A program made the translations under genes and the position numbers. Under the pieces are notes generated by a model. It had not been told where the DNA came from, did not search any database, and saw only the letters and a program-made list of their open reading frames with translations. Shown here piece by piece: positions 48,101 to 60,700 of a DNA stretch of 64,000 bases (its first letter is position 1; every line of letters starts with the position of its first letter). The stretch spans positions 30,444-94,443 of the forward strand of contig JAJKFJ010022478.1 of NCBI GenBank assembly GCA_027382625.1. Direction: 5' to 3'. The DNA is from Tetmemena sp. SeJ-2015. Taxonomy: Eukaryota > Ciliophora > Spirotrichea > Sporadotrichida > Oxytrichidae.

Positions 48101-51100
48101 AATATCGAAGGAAGTAAAGAAAATATAGCAAGTGGATAAGCTTTGAATCTAACTATTAACGAAATTAAAAAGATAAATAATTAAACTATTCTCTAAATTT
48201 AATCTGTTTATTATGATTTGTCAAGTTTGATCATTTTATCTCTGAAATACCAAATGATATTATTATTTTCTCTAGTTGATATACAATTATTCCGATGAAT
48301 AGTGTAGAGAATTCACTATGATATAAATTTTCATTAATCACTATTATATTAATTGCGAGCTAGTAGATATAAGTGGTAATGTTTATTCTATTGATAGTAC
48401 ATCTACGATTCAAGTGAGAGAACTATCAACCACATCAAAGGTTGCGGGAAATAGATAGATCTAAGTTTAAAGAGGAAAAGTAACTTTCAACTAACTAATA
48501 CTATCAGAGGTTCCAGGATCTTAGAATGTAGAGTTCTAAGTTTTTTCTCCTTAAATTCAAACAGAGTTGCTCTAATCAATTCTTACAGATATAGACAAAG
48601 CTGATATTAACAAGCCACCATAATTAAATATAAAGTTTAGCTTCAGAGAATGCATAGAGGGAGAAGTAGAATTCAATTAAGAATGTAACCCCTGTGAGGA
48701 AGGATACTTTTCATTATAGTCAAGTTATATTTAAAGTTCTAAATAGTGTTCCGAATGCGTTTTAAATGCTGAATGCCCTGGAAAATACGAAATTATCCCA
48801 CTTTAAGGATTTTGGAGATCTTCTTTTTATTCAACCCAAATTCATTATTGCAACAATTAGGATGCCTGTCTGGGTAACTCTATATCTATAATAACTAAGG
48901 ATCCTAATGAACAATGCAAAACTTTATATTTAAAACTGGGTACGGAGGAAATCTCTGTGATGTTTGCCAAAATGTAAACGGTGTGCAACTTATTAAGCTT
49001 TCTAATTCTGAGTGTGGAGAATGTTCATCGAAGGTTATATCAATACTTACTCTAGTAGGTTTCTATCTACTCTATCTAGTAGTTCTTACTATTTTGATAT
49101 TCTTCAATCAAAGATCTAAGAGCGAGAGCGAAATCATTTTAAGCTAAATAAGGCATTTCTATTTTTATCAATGTGTTGCTTAGAATAGGAACTAATTACT
49201 TTTAAATCGTCTCTTCTGCTGCAGCTTTTAACTTGTCACTTCCCTCTTACTTGGAAAATTTCACAAACATACTTAATTAGATTGGAAGCGTTTTTGACAG
49301 CATAGTTAATGTGTAATGCTTATTCGACATTTCTGAATATTTTATTAGAATAAATTTCTCTAAAACATGTCTTTAATTACCTTTTCCTTTAATAAAAATT
49401 TCAAAAATTTTTGATAAATAATTTTTAAAAGAATTTTAAGTATTTTATGAATATAGAGAATCAGGATTTTCAATTCTTTACGTGAAAGCAATTAAAAAAC
49501 TTATTTTTTGTAATTGTTATATGTGTGATACCTTTTATTTGTATTGGTAATCTTTTAGTGGTACAATATATTTTTGGGAAGTTTAAAGCAATTAGGAAGA
49601 GAAAAAAGCAATCTTAAGTTAGTATTAAGGAAAAAGTGGTTATTTTAACTAGACAAAGAGTCATACTAACTTTTATCGTAGTTATTATCATTAATTAACT
49701 TCTGAAGTAATATTTTAATTCCTTTACGATAAAAACCTTTTACAAGCTACAGAAAAGAAATAATTTTATAATGAAACGTCCAGCAAATTTATATAATTTA
49801 TAAGTAAGTTATCGATTGAGATAAATGTGTTTGATATTTTTATTGAGAATCCCAATTTAATTATATGAAAATTAGTCTAAACTTTGATTTTAGTTTTGTT
49901 CACACTGCATCCAACAATTACGAAGTACATTTTCTAGCTGTACAACTGTCAAGAACTAGACAAAGACGAGTTCTGGCTTCGCTATGACATCCAGGTTCAA
50001 TGCTGGTCTGCTAAACACTTAAACTGGAGTGTAGGAATCGGTCTCCCATTGATATTTAAAATATACTTAGATAATCACTTTAGTAATAGGAGCACCCTTG
50101 GTAGTATTTAGACAATTATATAGGGAGAGGGAACATTTACATGAAGAATAAGTGCTCCACAAATATAAAATGGTATATCAGGGACTTCACAAAAAAGCTT
50201 TTTATTGGGAATTTATCATCACCGGTTTCAAAATTATTCTAGTCTCTATCAATGTTTTTCTTAGTACATAAAATGAAAAATAGTTTATTTATTTAAATTT
50301 TAAAGTGATATTAAAATAAGTTTTCTTATTTTTCCTCATTTTAAGACATACAAACCAATCTTCTAGCTATACGCTGGTCTTACACTTACTGCCGTTCTTT
50401 TACAGTTGACTGTGATAATAAAGCCTTATAAAAACCCAACAATCAATATCTTAGAGTAGAGACTGTTCCTCTCTATAATCTCACTATTGTTTGGATCTCT
50501 TTTCTTTTTGAGTGAGGAAATCACCGACCAAATAAAGACAGGTGTGCTAATTCTAATTATCTTTTTCAATGCTAAATTTCTTCTGCTGCTTTTGGTTTGT
50601 TTGCTGGGATAAACAAAGATAGCTGCTCTTCTCATTATAAAATACTAGATAGAGAGAGTTCTGATGCCCTTCACCACCCCTGACATAAATAATTGATTAT
50701 AATTATCTAAATTGAACATAAAAGAACTCTCTAAATCTCTAAAGAACTCTTTATTCAGAACTTCAATAAAGCTAAGTTCTAAGTTAACGGATTCATAGAG
50801 CCCCGCTCCCAAAGAGTTTTCAAGCTTCAAGAACCAAGCAGAGAAAAAAGGCAAACTCATTTAAAGTTTCAAAGATATTGAACAAGACAGCTGCAAAAGC
50901 TTTTAAAAGAAAAAATCAAAGTTGACAGATGATATTAGGAATGAAGGGGATAAAGTTTAGAATGAAAGCGGTTTTTCTAAAGTTGAAGAATAATAAAGTG
51001 TAAACGCCCAAGTATAGAATTTTTAAGAAAAGAAATCATTTAAGTTCACATCAGTAAGCAAAGTTAAATAATTGCGGCCGAAGATTCTTCCAAGCACAAA

Positions 51101-52320
51101 ACTTCTTCAATTACAAAACATTTTCGAGAATACATATGATAATCAATCCTCACTTTCATTATAAATTAATTGAAATAAATTCCTTGTTAATAAAAAGATA
51201 CTCATATTTTCATTTAATAAACTCTAAACTTTACATCTAAAGTTTTTTTTCCTTCTCTTTTTAAAATTATAGAAGAACAAAAAGGGGTCTTAGTAAGGAG
51301 GAATTAACACTTAAAGAAAGAGAAAGACCGATTTATTGAGCAAGAACTTAAAGAGTGGATCTAGAAATTCTGTAAGATCAGGATAGCAAATATAGGGAAA
51401 AATTTTTCGTTTTGCAAATTTATTTTACTTTAAAATACAAATTTAGTGCAATCTCTAAAAAGCGACAAGTATTTATCATCGACTTAGTGTATTGTAGTAT
51501 TATTTCTTCACTATTTCCGCAGTTTATAGGTTTGCTTCCTTTATTTTAGAATATCTGAAAACTCCATTGAGCCATTTAATTATACTTTATCCTGTCTATA
51601 CTCTTTATGTGTCCTTGCTCCTAGCTTGTAAAACCTAATTCATAAAATTAATTTAGTATTAAATGAAATGGTTTACCTTTCATTTATCGTATCTTTCTAG
51701 AATTTAACAGCATAGGTTTCCCTTATATTTCTTTGAACAAGCATTTAGATTTCACACTGTGAGCTCGTATTTATCTCATTTTCTTTCTCAATTATAAAAA
51801 TTCAATTATTAATAAGTTTAAAGAACGAATATGATAGCTTGAATTAAGAAATCTAAGACCTCTATTTTGTATTGGATTCTCATCTATAATTAAAGAAATC
51901 GTATCTCCAAGTTTCAAAAATGGAAAGAATCTTCAAGAGAAAGACCTAAACTTAATTCCTGATCTTTTTGTAAATTTTTTTAAAGAAAATTTAGTTATTG
52001 TTTACTAAATATCTGTTTCTCAGTAGACTAACGTTTAAATTTTCTTTGTTTTAAAACTAGCAAAATACAGGCTAGTCTTATAGATCTTCAAAGAGCTAGA
52101 AAGATAAAATCCCTAATGTGATGTTCCAGCCGAGGAAAGCTAGGCCTCATGTAACTAAAAGTCAGTTTAGCTATCTTTATAACGAAAAAGACAACTTTAA
52201 AGTACTTAGAGTAGAATTATTTTTAACCTGGATTATGTGGAAGCTTTTGGCCAAGAAACTGAAAGCTAAGAGGAATATAAATAGTGAATTTAATAAACTA
52301 TCGAGTAATTTAATTTAGTA
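35132..52320 (+). CDS. Gene C: giant multi-pass membrane protein paralogue
   Basis: ATG 35132 opens a signal peptide (KRLLFLIVSGLLSES). A Cys-rich block CSNCNETGECLACA (35382-35440) and ECEMCPP (35520) follow. Then come FNNSNSIESN (36990), GLDSFYNQLYDRSYF (37197-37287), NENDIDRYIFEAWKNTS (37375-37490), beta-helix-like blocks NISVMNISISGS (38870) and CQNVTFENILTLNPV (39557), and EMYAGFFDAFLYEGN (41226). MNVTGMYINSYYTYQTS (43283), GGAINLICS (46355) and CEYEFEALQF (47910) follow. The Cys-rich GYGGNLCDVC and CGECSSK (48940-49035) lead into a membrane helix (49040-49110). The multi-pass domain then runs to about 50680, and the SPAPKEFSSFKNQ tail begins at 50803. The protein should sit at the cell surface with a long repetitive ectodomain. 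The 3' end is not resolved to a TGA. Confidence 0.7.
37288..37374 (+). other. Spliceosomal intron in gene C
   Basis: It starts GTTAGT and ends ACAG, in the same phase and place as the introns at 11988-12064 and 59005-59090. Confidence 0.75.
41745..42460. repeat. Degenerate palindrome with homopolymer runs
   Basis: A G10 run followed by CCTTTTTCCCCGTATCCAC at about 41760-41788 faces GTGGATGACGAGGAAAGG plus C9 at about 42417-42443. The interior contains an A run of about 29 followed by C10 (42112-42150). Upstream, 41530-41600 has a (GTA)n-rich tract like that in the 3.24-kb transposon, so the region may be a decayed relative. Sequence quality may be poor here. Confidence 0.55.
42470..42995 (+). 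repeat. GC-richer non-coding block, possible E1 relative
   Basis: It resembles E1 copies in length, composition and position, and shares ACCTTAGAGTCA with copy 3, but the similarity by eye is weak. No coding frame is convincing. Confidence 0.3.
43265..43281 (+). other. 17-bp micro-IES, pointer AAT (gene C)
   Basis: AAT is repeated at 43265-43267 and 43282-43284. Removal joins KDLALV to MNVTGMYINSYY. It is the counterpart of 20625-20643. Confidence 0.65.
46392..47900 (+). other. 1.5-kb intron of gene C filled by a palindrome
   Basis: The intron starts GTAAAC and ends TTTTTTAG. Splicing gives INLICSK, then SQICEYEFEALQF, as in gene B. Nearly all of its extra length is the 46417-47812 palindrome. 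Confidence 0.7.
46417..47812. mobile_element. 1.4-kb palindromic element in gene C intron
   Basis: The ends are ATATTACTAATTTAAGCTTG and its reverse complement, and arms of about 700 bp pair along their length. The centre (47070-47190) is almost loop-free. It consists of a stem with CGTCCTCCAATCATTAATCA on the left and its complement on the right, around CCCAATGGAAAATTTCCCATTGGG. No coding frame is convincing. Confidence 0.85.
49133..49166 (+). other. Micro-IES, pointer ATCA (gene C)
   Basis: ATCA is repeated at 49133-49136 and 49167-49170. Deleting 34 bp joins SESEI to NVLLRIGTNYFQ in frame. Confidence 0.75.
49679..49890 (+). other. IES, pointer TAGTT (gene C)
   Basis: TAGTT is repeated at 49679-49683 and 49891-49895. 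Excision of 212 bp joins ILTFIVV to LFTLHPTITKY. Confidence 0.8.
50051..50069 (+). other. 19-bp micro-IES, pointer GATA (gene C)
   Basis: GATA is repeated at 50051-50054 and 50070-50073. Leaving it in would break the frame between IGLP and LVIGAPLVVF. Confidence 0.65.
50266..50345 (+). other. IES, pointer ACATA (gene C)
   Basis: ACATA is repeated at 50266-50270 and 50346-50350. Excision of 80 bp joins NVFLST to YKPIFQLYAGL. Gene A has the same pointer at the same codon. Confidence 0.8.
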
Positions 52321-52641
52321 AATTCGAATCTGTTTCCTTTAAAAAAATGTCAGTACTTCATTAGCTATTTAGGAGCTATTTATCTAACATAGAATTAATT
52401 AATTTAAATAAAATGAGTAATCTCTAAAAATGAGAATTCTAGCATTTAAATACCTTCAATTAAAAATTCACACTTTTAAATATGTATTTTTTATCTTTAA
52501 AGCGTTTTTGCTTTTGAAATATCTCCCGCAATCAATATTAAAATGAAACTTTATTGATGCTTTCACTTTAAAATGATTTAATTTGGATCAGAATTAAAGA
52601 ACATATGAGGAATTAATGTTTTTAGTTTCATATTAAAATCC

Positions 52642-53869
52642 AATATAAGATGAATACGAATGTGTAAGCGGAGTTAAGAACAATAAATTAAATCATTGAA
52701 ATGCTTTCCCTACTATACATAAATTCAACAATATATATCCAGCTTCTTCAAAAGATATCCTTCTGAAGTCCAAAAACCTGTAGACGGAGAGTGAAGAAGT
52801 AATTTTTAGTTTTTTTATTATAATTTTACTATTTAGCTTGTTCCTATATGCAGCAATAACTAGCCTGGCCATTAGTCTATCTGAGCGCTGTCGCCTCCAT
52901 TCCTGCTTAAATTAAAATATTCGATCCGATTCTATTGATTTTTTACCAATGTTTCTAAATTTTATGGAGCACCCTATAAATAGGGAAGGGTAGCAGGAAT
53001 TAAATGGGGAAACCCTGGCAACTTGGTGTGACACTCTGAAAGTTCGACTCTTTCGATTATGGCATAACCTTCTGTTTTAGTTGGAGGTACCCCCGGCTTT
53101 TAGTAGGCCCTCAATATTTGGGGGTAAAATCAAAATAAGTTGGGTAGGTACTAGTTTTAATGGGTATCAATGACCATGACACAACTTATAATTTTGCTCG
53201 CAGAAAGTAATCTTCAGGCGTTAGAAGTGACAACTTTAGAATTTAATCGATGAATGAAAAAGAGGAGATGGATTCTCTTGTCAGCTTCTCCTGAAGATTA
53301 CTTTCTGCGAGCAAAATTATAAGTTGTGTCATGGTCATTGATACCCATTAAAACTAGTACCTACCCAACTTATTTTGATTTTACCCCCAAATATTGAGGG
53401 CCTACTAAAAGCCGGGGGTACCTCCAACTAAAACAGAAGGTTATGCCATAATCGAAAGAGTCGAACTTTCAGAGTGTCACACCAAGTTGCCAGGGTTTCC
53501 CCATTTAATTCCTGCTACCCCTCGCTATTTATAGGGTACTCCATAAAATTTATAAACATTGGTAAAAAATCAATAGGATCGGATCGAATATTTTAATTTA
53601 AGCAGGAATGGAGGCGACAGCGCTCAGATAGACTAATGGCCAGGCTAGTTATTGCTGCATAAAGGAACAAGCCAAATAGTAAAATTATTTTTTTAAAAAT
53701 AAATAAAAATTACTTCTTCACTCTCCGTCTTCAAGTTTTTGGACTTCACAAGAATATCTTTTGAAGAAGCTGGATATATATTGTTGAATTTATGTATAGT
53801 AGGGAAAGCATTTCAATGATTTAATTATTGTTCTTAACTTCGCTTACACATTCGTATTCATCTTATATT
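52642..53869. mobile_element. 1.23-kb palindromic element between genes C and D
   Basis: The arms, 52642-53217 and 53290-53869, are near-identical inverted copies with a loop of about 70 bp. The tips read AATATAAGATGAATACGAATG. The arms are GC-richer than the flanks. A short Gln-code frame from the tip gives YKMNTN, also seen in the nested minus-strand gene at 31390. It looks like a recent foldback or MITE insertion. Confidence 0.85.
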
Positions 53870-54749
53870 AATTTAATTTTTTGATACTTCTTGATTTTTG
53901 AGTTATTTTAAAATATTGAAATGACTTTTCCATCATGATTAAAGCCTTAACATCTAAAGTAAGCTTTTTTTAGTAATTTAAAATATATAACTTCTATTTT
54001 AAATATTATAGCTTTGAAAGTATATTCCCTTTCTAGTTTTATTGAGAAATATTTTATATATTTTCAGCAGCAACTATTCAACTAATTTAGAACTCTATTT
54101 TCTTCTCTCTATTTTTCGATAAAAATATCATTCATTAAACTTAAATTTCTTAATACATTTTAATTAAAAAAAAATTTATTAAATTATTTATATCGTCAAG
54201 AAAGAAGTCTTTGATGACACTAATTGTAATTCTAATCAAGAGATTTATAAATAAAGAAATTACTGAGAAGATAATTTAATATTATGTAAAACGTCAGTTA
54301 AACTAGAGCTGATTTAATCTTACGATTATTGCACAAATATATTCAAGCACTATAAATATCTAGCATTTAGTAACATCTATTTATTTAAAAAAAATATTCT
54401 GGATATGTTTTTATTATATAAATTATTTATAAAGGTAAAGCAATTTTAACTTAACTGTTTTTCATTGACTAGATAGTATAAAAATTTCCTTAAAAATTCT
54501 ATTTCAAAAATGAAATCCTTTTATATTTTTTGATTTTCTATAATTTTTCATTAATAAATTTCTTGAATTGAAGAATAAGAGAAGAATTCGGACAAAATCA
54601 GTTTAAAAAAATGAGATAAAAAATGTCCACAAAATGAAAATATATTTATTTAGTGATGTTTTAAATTCTCTCAATATAGAAGCGAGATTAAATTTAATAA
54701 TTTTTAATATCCTCCTTTTACCGTCGACGTCGTTTAATTATATTTAAGA
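53870..54749. other. AT-rich intergenic stretch before gene D
   Basis: No coding or repeat signal is supportable here. It should hold the gene D promoter region in the somatic chromosome, but no motif is clear. Confidence 0.5.
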
Positions 54750-57700
54750 ATGAAAAAATAGACATTTTTGTTAGTTATCTTGGGCCTACTAAGAAAATAC
54801 ATGTAGTTCATTAAACCTTATAATCTGAAATTTTAGCTGCTCAGAGAGTGTTTCACATTCCTTTGGATTATAATCCTGACTTTTGCAAATTTAATTTTTA
54901 TTTAAAAATTAGAGACGATTCAAAATAGGAGATAAACTAGATCAGAAATTTATAGGGAAAATGTAAATATCATCATGATCATTAAACTTTTTAAAATAGC
55001 TTGTGATGAAACTTGCTCAACTTGCAATCAAGTTGGCGAATGCTTGGCATGCGCAATTATTTATTCAACAACTTTGCGAATATTAAGATAAATAATTACC
55101 TTAAAACTATAAAAGATTCATAGAATCTAATTTAAGATATAGGATAAATATGAAATGATTAAGGCAGTTGTAGACAACTCAAATAAAGCAAAATAATTGA
55201 ATCCATTAACTCTGATGCTTAATTAATTTCAGGATTCTCTTATCACCTGACCCATAGCCAGATCAATAGAATATTGAAAGGAGACTGAGAAAGGTGAATT
55301 AACTTAAATTTAAACATTAATTCCCTCAAAAAAAGCTTAGATAAATAAGATATTTACAAGCTAGTCGAGAATAACATCATTACTCATCAGTCTATATGTG
55401 CATTAGATTCTTTAAGTTCCTTATGAAGTTTATCATTTATGAAGCTTGTATCGATCAAGATGAGGTAAATTGTCTCAGTTTCCAAAGGTAATGAACAAGC
55501 TTGGTCTCTAATCTGCATTCAGTTTTCTCAAAAATTACTCAGCTAGATGAATATCGTGAATTGAAATTTTTTTCATCAGCAAATTTACTCTGTGAATCAC
55601 TGCTCTTTACGCACAGTCTTGAAGGCAATCGAGCTTTATCTCTTGAAGTCTTTGATGGAAAATGTATTAGAGCTCAGGAAAGTTGAGCCATTCTCGTACA
55701 TAATCTCTGACTACTAAAATTTTGAATTCACAGTGAATCATTTCTAAAAATCTTGAGAATTGGAAAATATTATCAATAATTAAACTTAATTTATCATTCT
55801 ATGTCTCATTTAAAAAGTCTGCTGAGCTAACTAGTGATAAGGTGATCATAAAATTAATTATTACCTGAAATTAATTAAGAATAAGAGTGAGTTGAGTTAG
55901 CTTTTCATTTATTTGAGACTTCTACAACCACCCTTAATCTTTTCATACCCATCCTATATTATTTTCGCAAGTACCTTTATGGTAATAAAAGTTTCAAATC
56001 CACTTGAGTGCGAAATGTGCCCCCCAAATTCTTATGCTAAAATAAATTTTGCTAAAGATGGATCCTGTACTTCATGCTATATCTTTTTAATGCGTATTTG
56101 GCAGTTATCCTTGTTTAACCTAACTGGGCAGCATAATAACGTATTATTGTTAAAATTATTCATTTTTCTCTATCTTTATTGTCTACAGCTGTTAAATAAC
56201 AGGAATCACTCTCTCTGACTACAAATCCAATTTGCAAATCTGACTAACAATTTGATTTATAAAGCCTAAGTTGTAGTGGCAGTATAATTATATTTTTTGT
56301 TGTGTTAACTCCTGTGGCTAAGATTAGATTAAGTTGGAGGTAGATGCATTTTCAGGAAATACCTTCGCACCATTCTAAATTTGTCGATTATTTTAATTAA
56401 AAATATCGAGGTAACTTCTTAGGCGAGTTTATTGATTTTTAGATAACTAGATATATTAAATGATTTATATTTTCAATAAATAAGAAGATTTCCGAATATA
56501 TATAGTATTTACTACACATTTAATGAAGGTCATAACTTTTCCATAAAATCACTACCGAAAAATATATTTAATTAAGGAAAAAAATCTTCTCAAAATTAGA
56601 CTCTCATGAACTGATTAAATTAAAAGGATTGGACATAAATTTAGGAGAGTTCAAAATGCTTAATCAAAACCAACGCCAACATTTTCTTGATCTTAATGGC
56701 AGCAATTTCTATTACTAGCCTACGCAATTCTAGATCACAAAGTAATTTTATGAATGATAAAATAAATATTTTAAATGAGACTCCTAAAACATGGAGAGCT
56801 ATTAAAATTATAATAATCTAGTTCCTCAAGAAATATCTTAGATATTAATTTTTTTATTATAGCCAATATGTCAAAATTGCATTAGTTTTATTTTAGCTCT
56901 TTTAATTAATTTATTTAGATGAAAATATTTAAAATAAGATATTTATCGACCCAGAGGCAGCATAATAATTAATTATTTTTTGTAAGCTAATATTCATCTA
57001 GAGCTAGGGACCCTATAATACCCTTATAAAAATATTCAATCGGCTTTTTTTGAAATTTTCAACTATTTTCCTCAAATGTAAATTTATAAAATTTTGATTT
57101 AAGTTTTACTCAAAACTCATCCTCCTCAACAGGAATATCCCTTTTATTTTAATTGAATTTACATAAAAGAAAACACTACAGCCAGAGTTAATAAATTTTG
57201 AATTGAAATAATATAATTTAATTCTTTAAAAATCATTAAAATTTAATTCTGAATTGTGATTTTAGTTTAGCAAGGGCTTGTAGCATTTGATTTCTCATAT
57301 AAATTTGGAGATTGGGTAAGTGAAGAAAAGGTTTATTGCATCCAAAATGTTTTAATTATTCACTTGTCTACTCATTTATTTATCAATAAATTATAACTAT
57401 AGAGTCTACAAGCTAGATTTAAATAATCCAAGTAATCCATTAAGAATAAATAAATTATTCCCCAAAAAATAATTGAAAGAATATACAGGAATTAGAAGCA
57501 ACAAAAAGACAACATAATTAGCACACACATAAGTTGAATTAATTCATTTCTCACTTTGTAAAAATTAAGCATCTATTTTAATTTATGATAAGCATTTAAT
57601 CAAATAACTGGAATCCAATAAAGAGCCATAAATTAAAATTTTAAGTCATGCAAATGATAATTTTTTAGTTCTTGATAAAATTATTTTTAGATTAATGATA

Positions 57701-60700
57701 TCTCTAATAGATAAAGATTTCTTAATTATTAAAAACTATTAATTTTAAGATTTAATATATCATTAATTTTTAGATTAAAATGGGAGCGTGCTCCTATTTA
57801 ATAGCACAAATAATCTGGAAAAGAATATAACTAATGTTAAATGAGCGACTATATCACTGAATAAAAACTCTGAATATCAAATATCACCGACTACTAGATT
57901 TATCCTAGTCAATTAGTCTTACCCCTATTCCTCGAGTAGATAACAGTCTCTACTTCTAAAATTAAATTTATTTAGATATTGTAATGAGAGCCCCGATTGT
58001 GTCTCACTGGGTTGAAACTGAGCATTAGCTGTAGCTAGCCACATATTTTAGTCTTTAAGAAAATTTAGAGAGCTTGAATAAGAAGCTCCTTAATTGATAA
58101 TACTTTTGATAAATTACTTTGAAACTAACGTTTAGCCTAGATAAATAGTGGTGAATCTATACCTGTACAGGCTTTACAAAAGCAAACTGAATTTTTTTTT
58201 TGAAAAATCGGGGCAGATCTTATAATATTAATATATAAATTTTTAATTTTTGATTTTAATATTAGATTGAAAAGTTTTATTTATGTAAGGGTAGAAATCT
58301 TTCAGCGTTATTTTATCTAGCTAGTGGGAGAGATCCCCTCATTTAAAGCCTTCTAGTTTGGTTATCAATCGACGAATACTGCAAATGTAAAACAAGGGTA
58401 CCAGAACATAGGTGAGTCATAAAGCCATGCTAGAATATAGTTAATTCCCAAGCAGTTATTCAATCGCACTAGATTAATTTATCCTCTATTAAGATTGAGG
58501 GAAAAAATGATAGCTGCAAAAATTGTTAAATGTTTTATGAGAAAGATGGAAGATTATTTGCTGTTTATAGACCTCTTCTTGATAGATAGTTTAGTTAGAG
58601 TTTAACTACTGTTAACTTCTCTATTTGTAATATTTGAGGAAATATGTCTTTTATCAAATTAAGGAACCTTTGCCAAGAGTCTCCTGCCATTTTGTGCCTC
58701 AAATTCGAGGAAGAATTTCTTAGCCTACTTTGTCTAGCTGATAGAATATACTTAAAATGGCAGCTATCAAGAAAGCCTATATCTACTCCACTATTTTTAT
58801 TATTGCAGCATTTATAAATGAAATAAAAAGATCGTTTTGCTCAACCGGGGCTATGTACATATATAATGGCCAGGGGAAGAACTTAATTATTCAAGAAATA
58901 ATAATTAATTTTAGGTTTAGACTCCCACTACAGCAAACTCTATGATAGATCATACTTTTTAATCACTCATTCCAATCTCAAAATTTCAAACATCAATTTT
59001 AAAAGTAAGGTATTCTCTAACATAGTAATTATTAAGTTTTACTCAAATTTTTAAAATCTGCCTCCATATTATCTAATTCATTTATAATAGATGAGATAAA
59101 TTAAAATGAGAATGATATTGACAGATACATCTTTGAGGCGTGGAAAAATACATCTTTTAAGATTTAAAACTCTAACTTTTTATTTAACCTTGCCCTGTAT
59201 GGCCCTAAAATTAATTTCTTATAGTAAAACCACAAATAAATTTAGTATTTAAGTGGAGAAAAGTTTAAGGAAAGCGTTTCCTAATAATCTGGTAATTAAA
59301 ATATTTAGTATTTATTAGCTAAATGAATAAAATTTCAGTCTAAGCACCTTCTTGAAATCTTTGGTGCATTAAAGATTCTATAATTATCCAATAATTGAAA
59401 AATCTATATTATACTCTGATAAATATATATATTAAACTTAATTCAATGAATAGTCTAAATAATATAATAATTTTGTATTGATATTGCAATTTAAAAAAAA
59501 ATAATCTATCTCAATGAAGGTTAAAATTTTAATTTTCAATTGTTGATTTCGAATTTAAATTATCTAACTTTAATAAAGAGTTTCACATAAATTTGAAGTA
59601 ATGCAAGGAACTTAAACTTTTCCAATCCATTTATCCCTTAAAGTAAAGATAAAGCTCATCAGACATTATGAGATAGTACTAAAATTCTTGCAAAGACGCA
59701 GTATATTGAAGAATGGTCATAGATAAATATTTATGTGAGCCTAACGTAATCTTTATCAATAAATTAGTGGCTTCTATCAGAAGCTTCGATGCGGCAATTT
59801 TACTTTTATTTCTTCATAGGTATTGTTTTGAGATTGTGATTCAAAAAAATATTTTCATTTGGATGAGTGAAGAAACCACTAATTTATTGATGAAGATTAC
59901 ATTAGACTCACATAAATATTTATCAACCATTATAGCAATACACTGCAGAATTATTTTACGATCTCATATTGTCTGATGAGCTTTATCTTTACTTTAAGGG
60001 GTAAATGGATCGGAAAAGTTTAATTTCTTTGCATTACTTCAAATTTTATGTGAAACTCTTTATTAAAGTAAGATAATTTAAATTCTAAATTAATAATTGG
60101 AAATTAAAATTCTGACCTTTAATGAGATAGATATTTTTTTTTAAAATTTGCGATATCAATACTAATTTAATAATAAGCAAGCGATATAATTAATTTACAA
60201 TTTAATTTCTTAACAATAAGATGTAATTCATAAACTTGACTTATTTAAATTTAAACTACTTTAAACTTATTACTAAATTTTCATAGAAGAAAAATTATTG
60301 TTCTGGTTCCTTTTACGGTAAATAATTACTAAAAATTGAATGGTTCTAATTCCACTACCTACTAAATAAATGATTAAGTTTAATTGTTAATTTTCTCTTA
60401 TCCAATAAATTCTCAGATATATTATAATTAAGGCCAGTTCTTCAAAAGTAAATCAATATTCTTCGAAATAATATTAATTAGAAAATTAAAATAAATTTAA
60501 TAAAATATCTATGATACTTTAGAGAGTATTCTTTACAAATAACATCATAATAGTATAAAATAAACCAAGAGCAAGTGAAAATTTAACGAAATGTAAAATT
60601 TTATAGTTTATAAGAGATAGTTAGTTTCTTTAAAATGAATTAATTAATTTTCGCAATATTAAAAATAATCCAATTAAGGTTAAACCATTCTAAATGCTTC

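Noticed and set aside
50426..50860. Two minus-strand frames of about 70 codons
   Set aside because: They are antisense shadows of the gene C membrane block FGSLFFLSEEITDQ and its tail.
53030..53045. AAGTTCGACTCTTTCG resembling a tRNA T-arm
   Set aside because: It sits in both arms of a palindrome without a tRNA cloverleaf around it.
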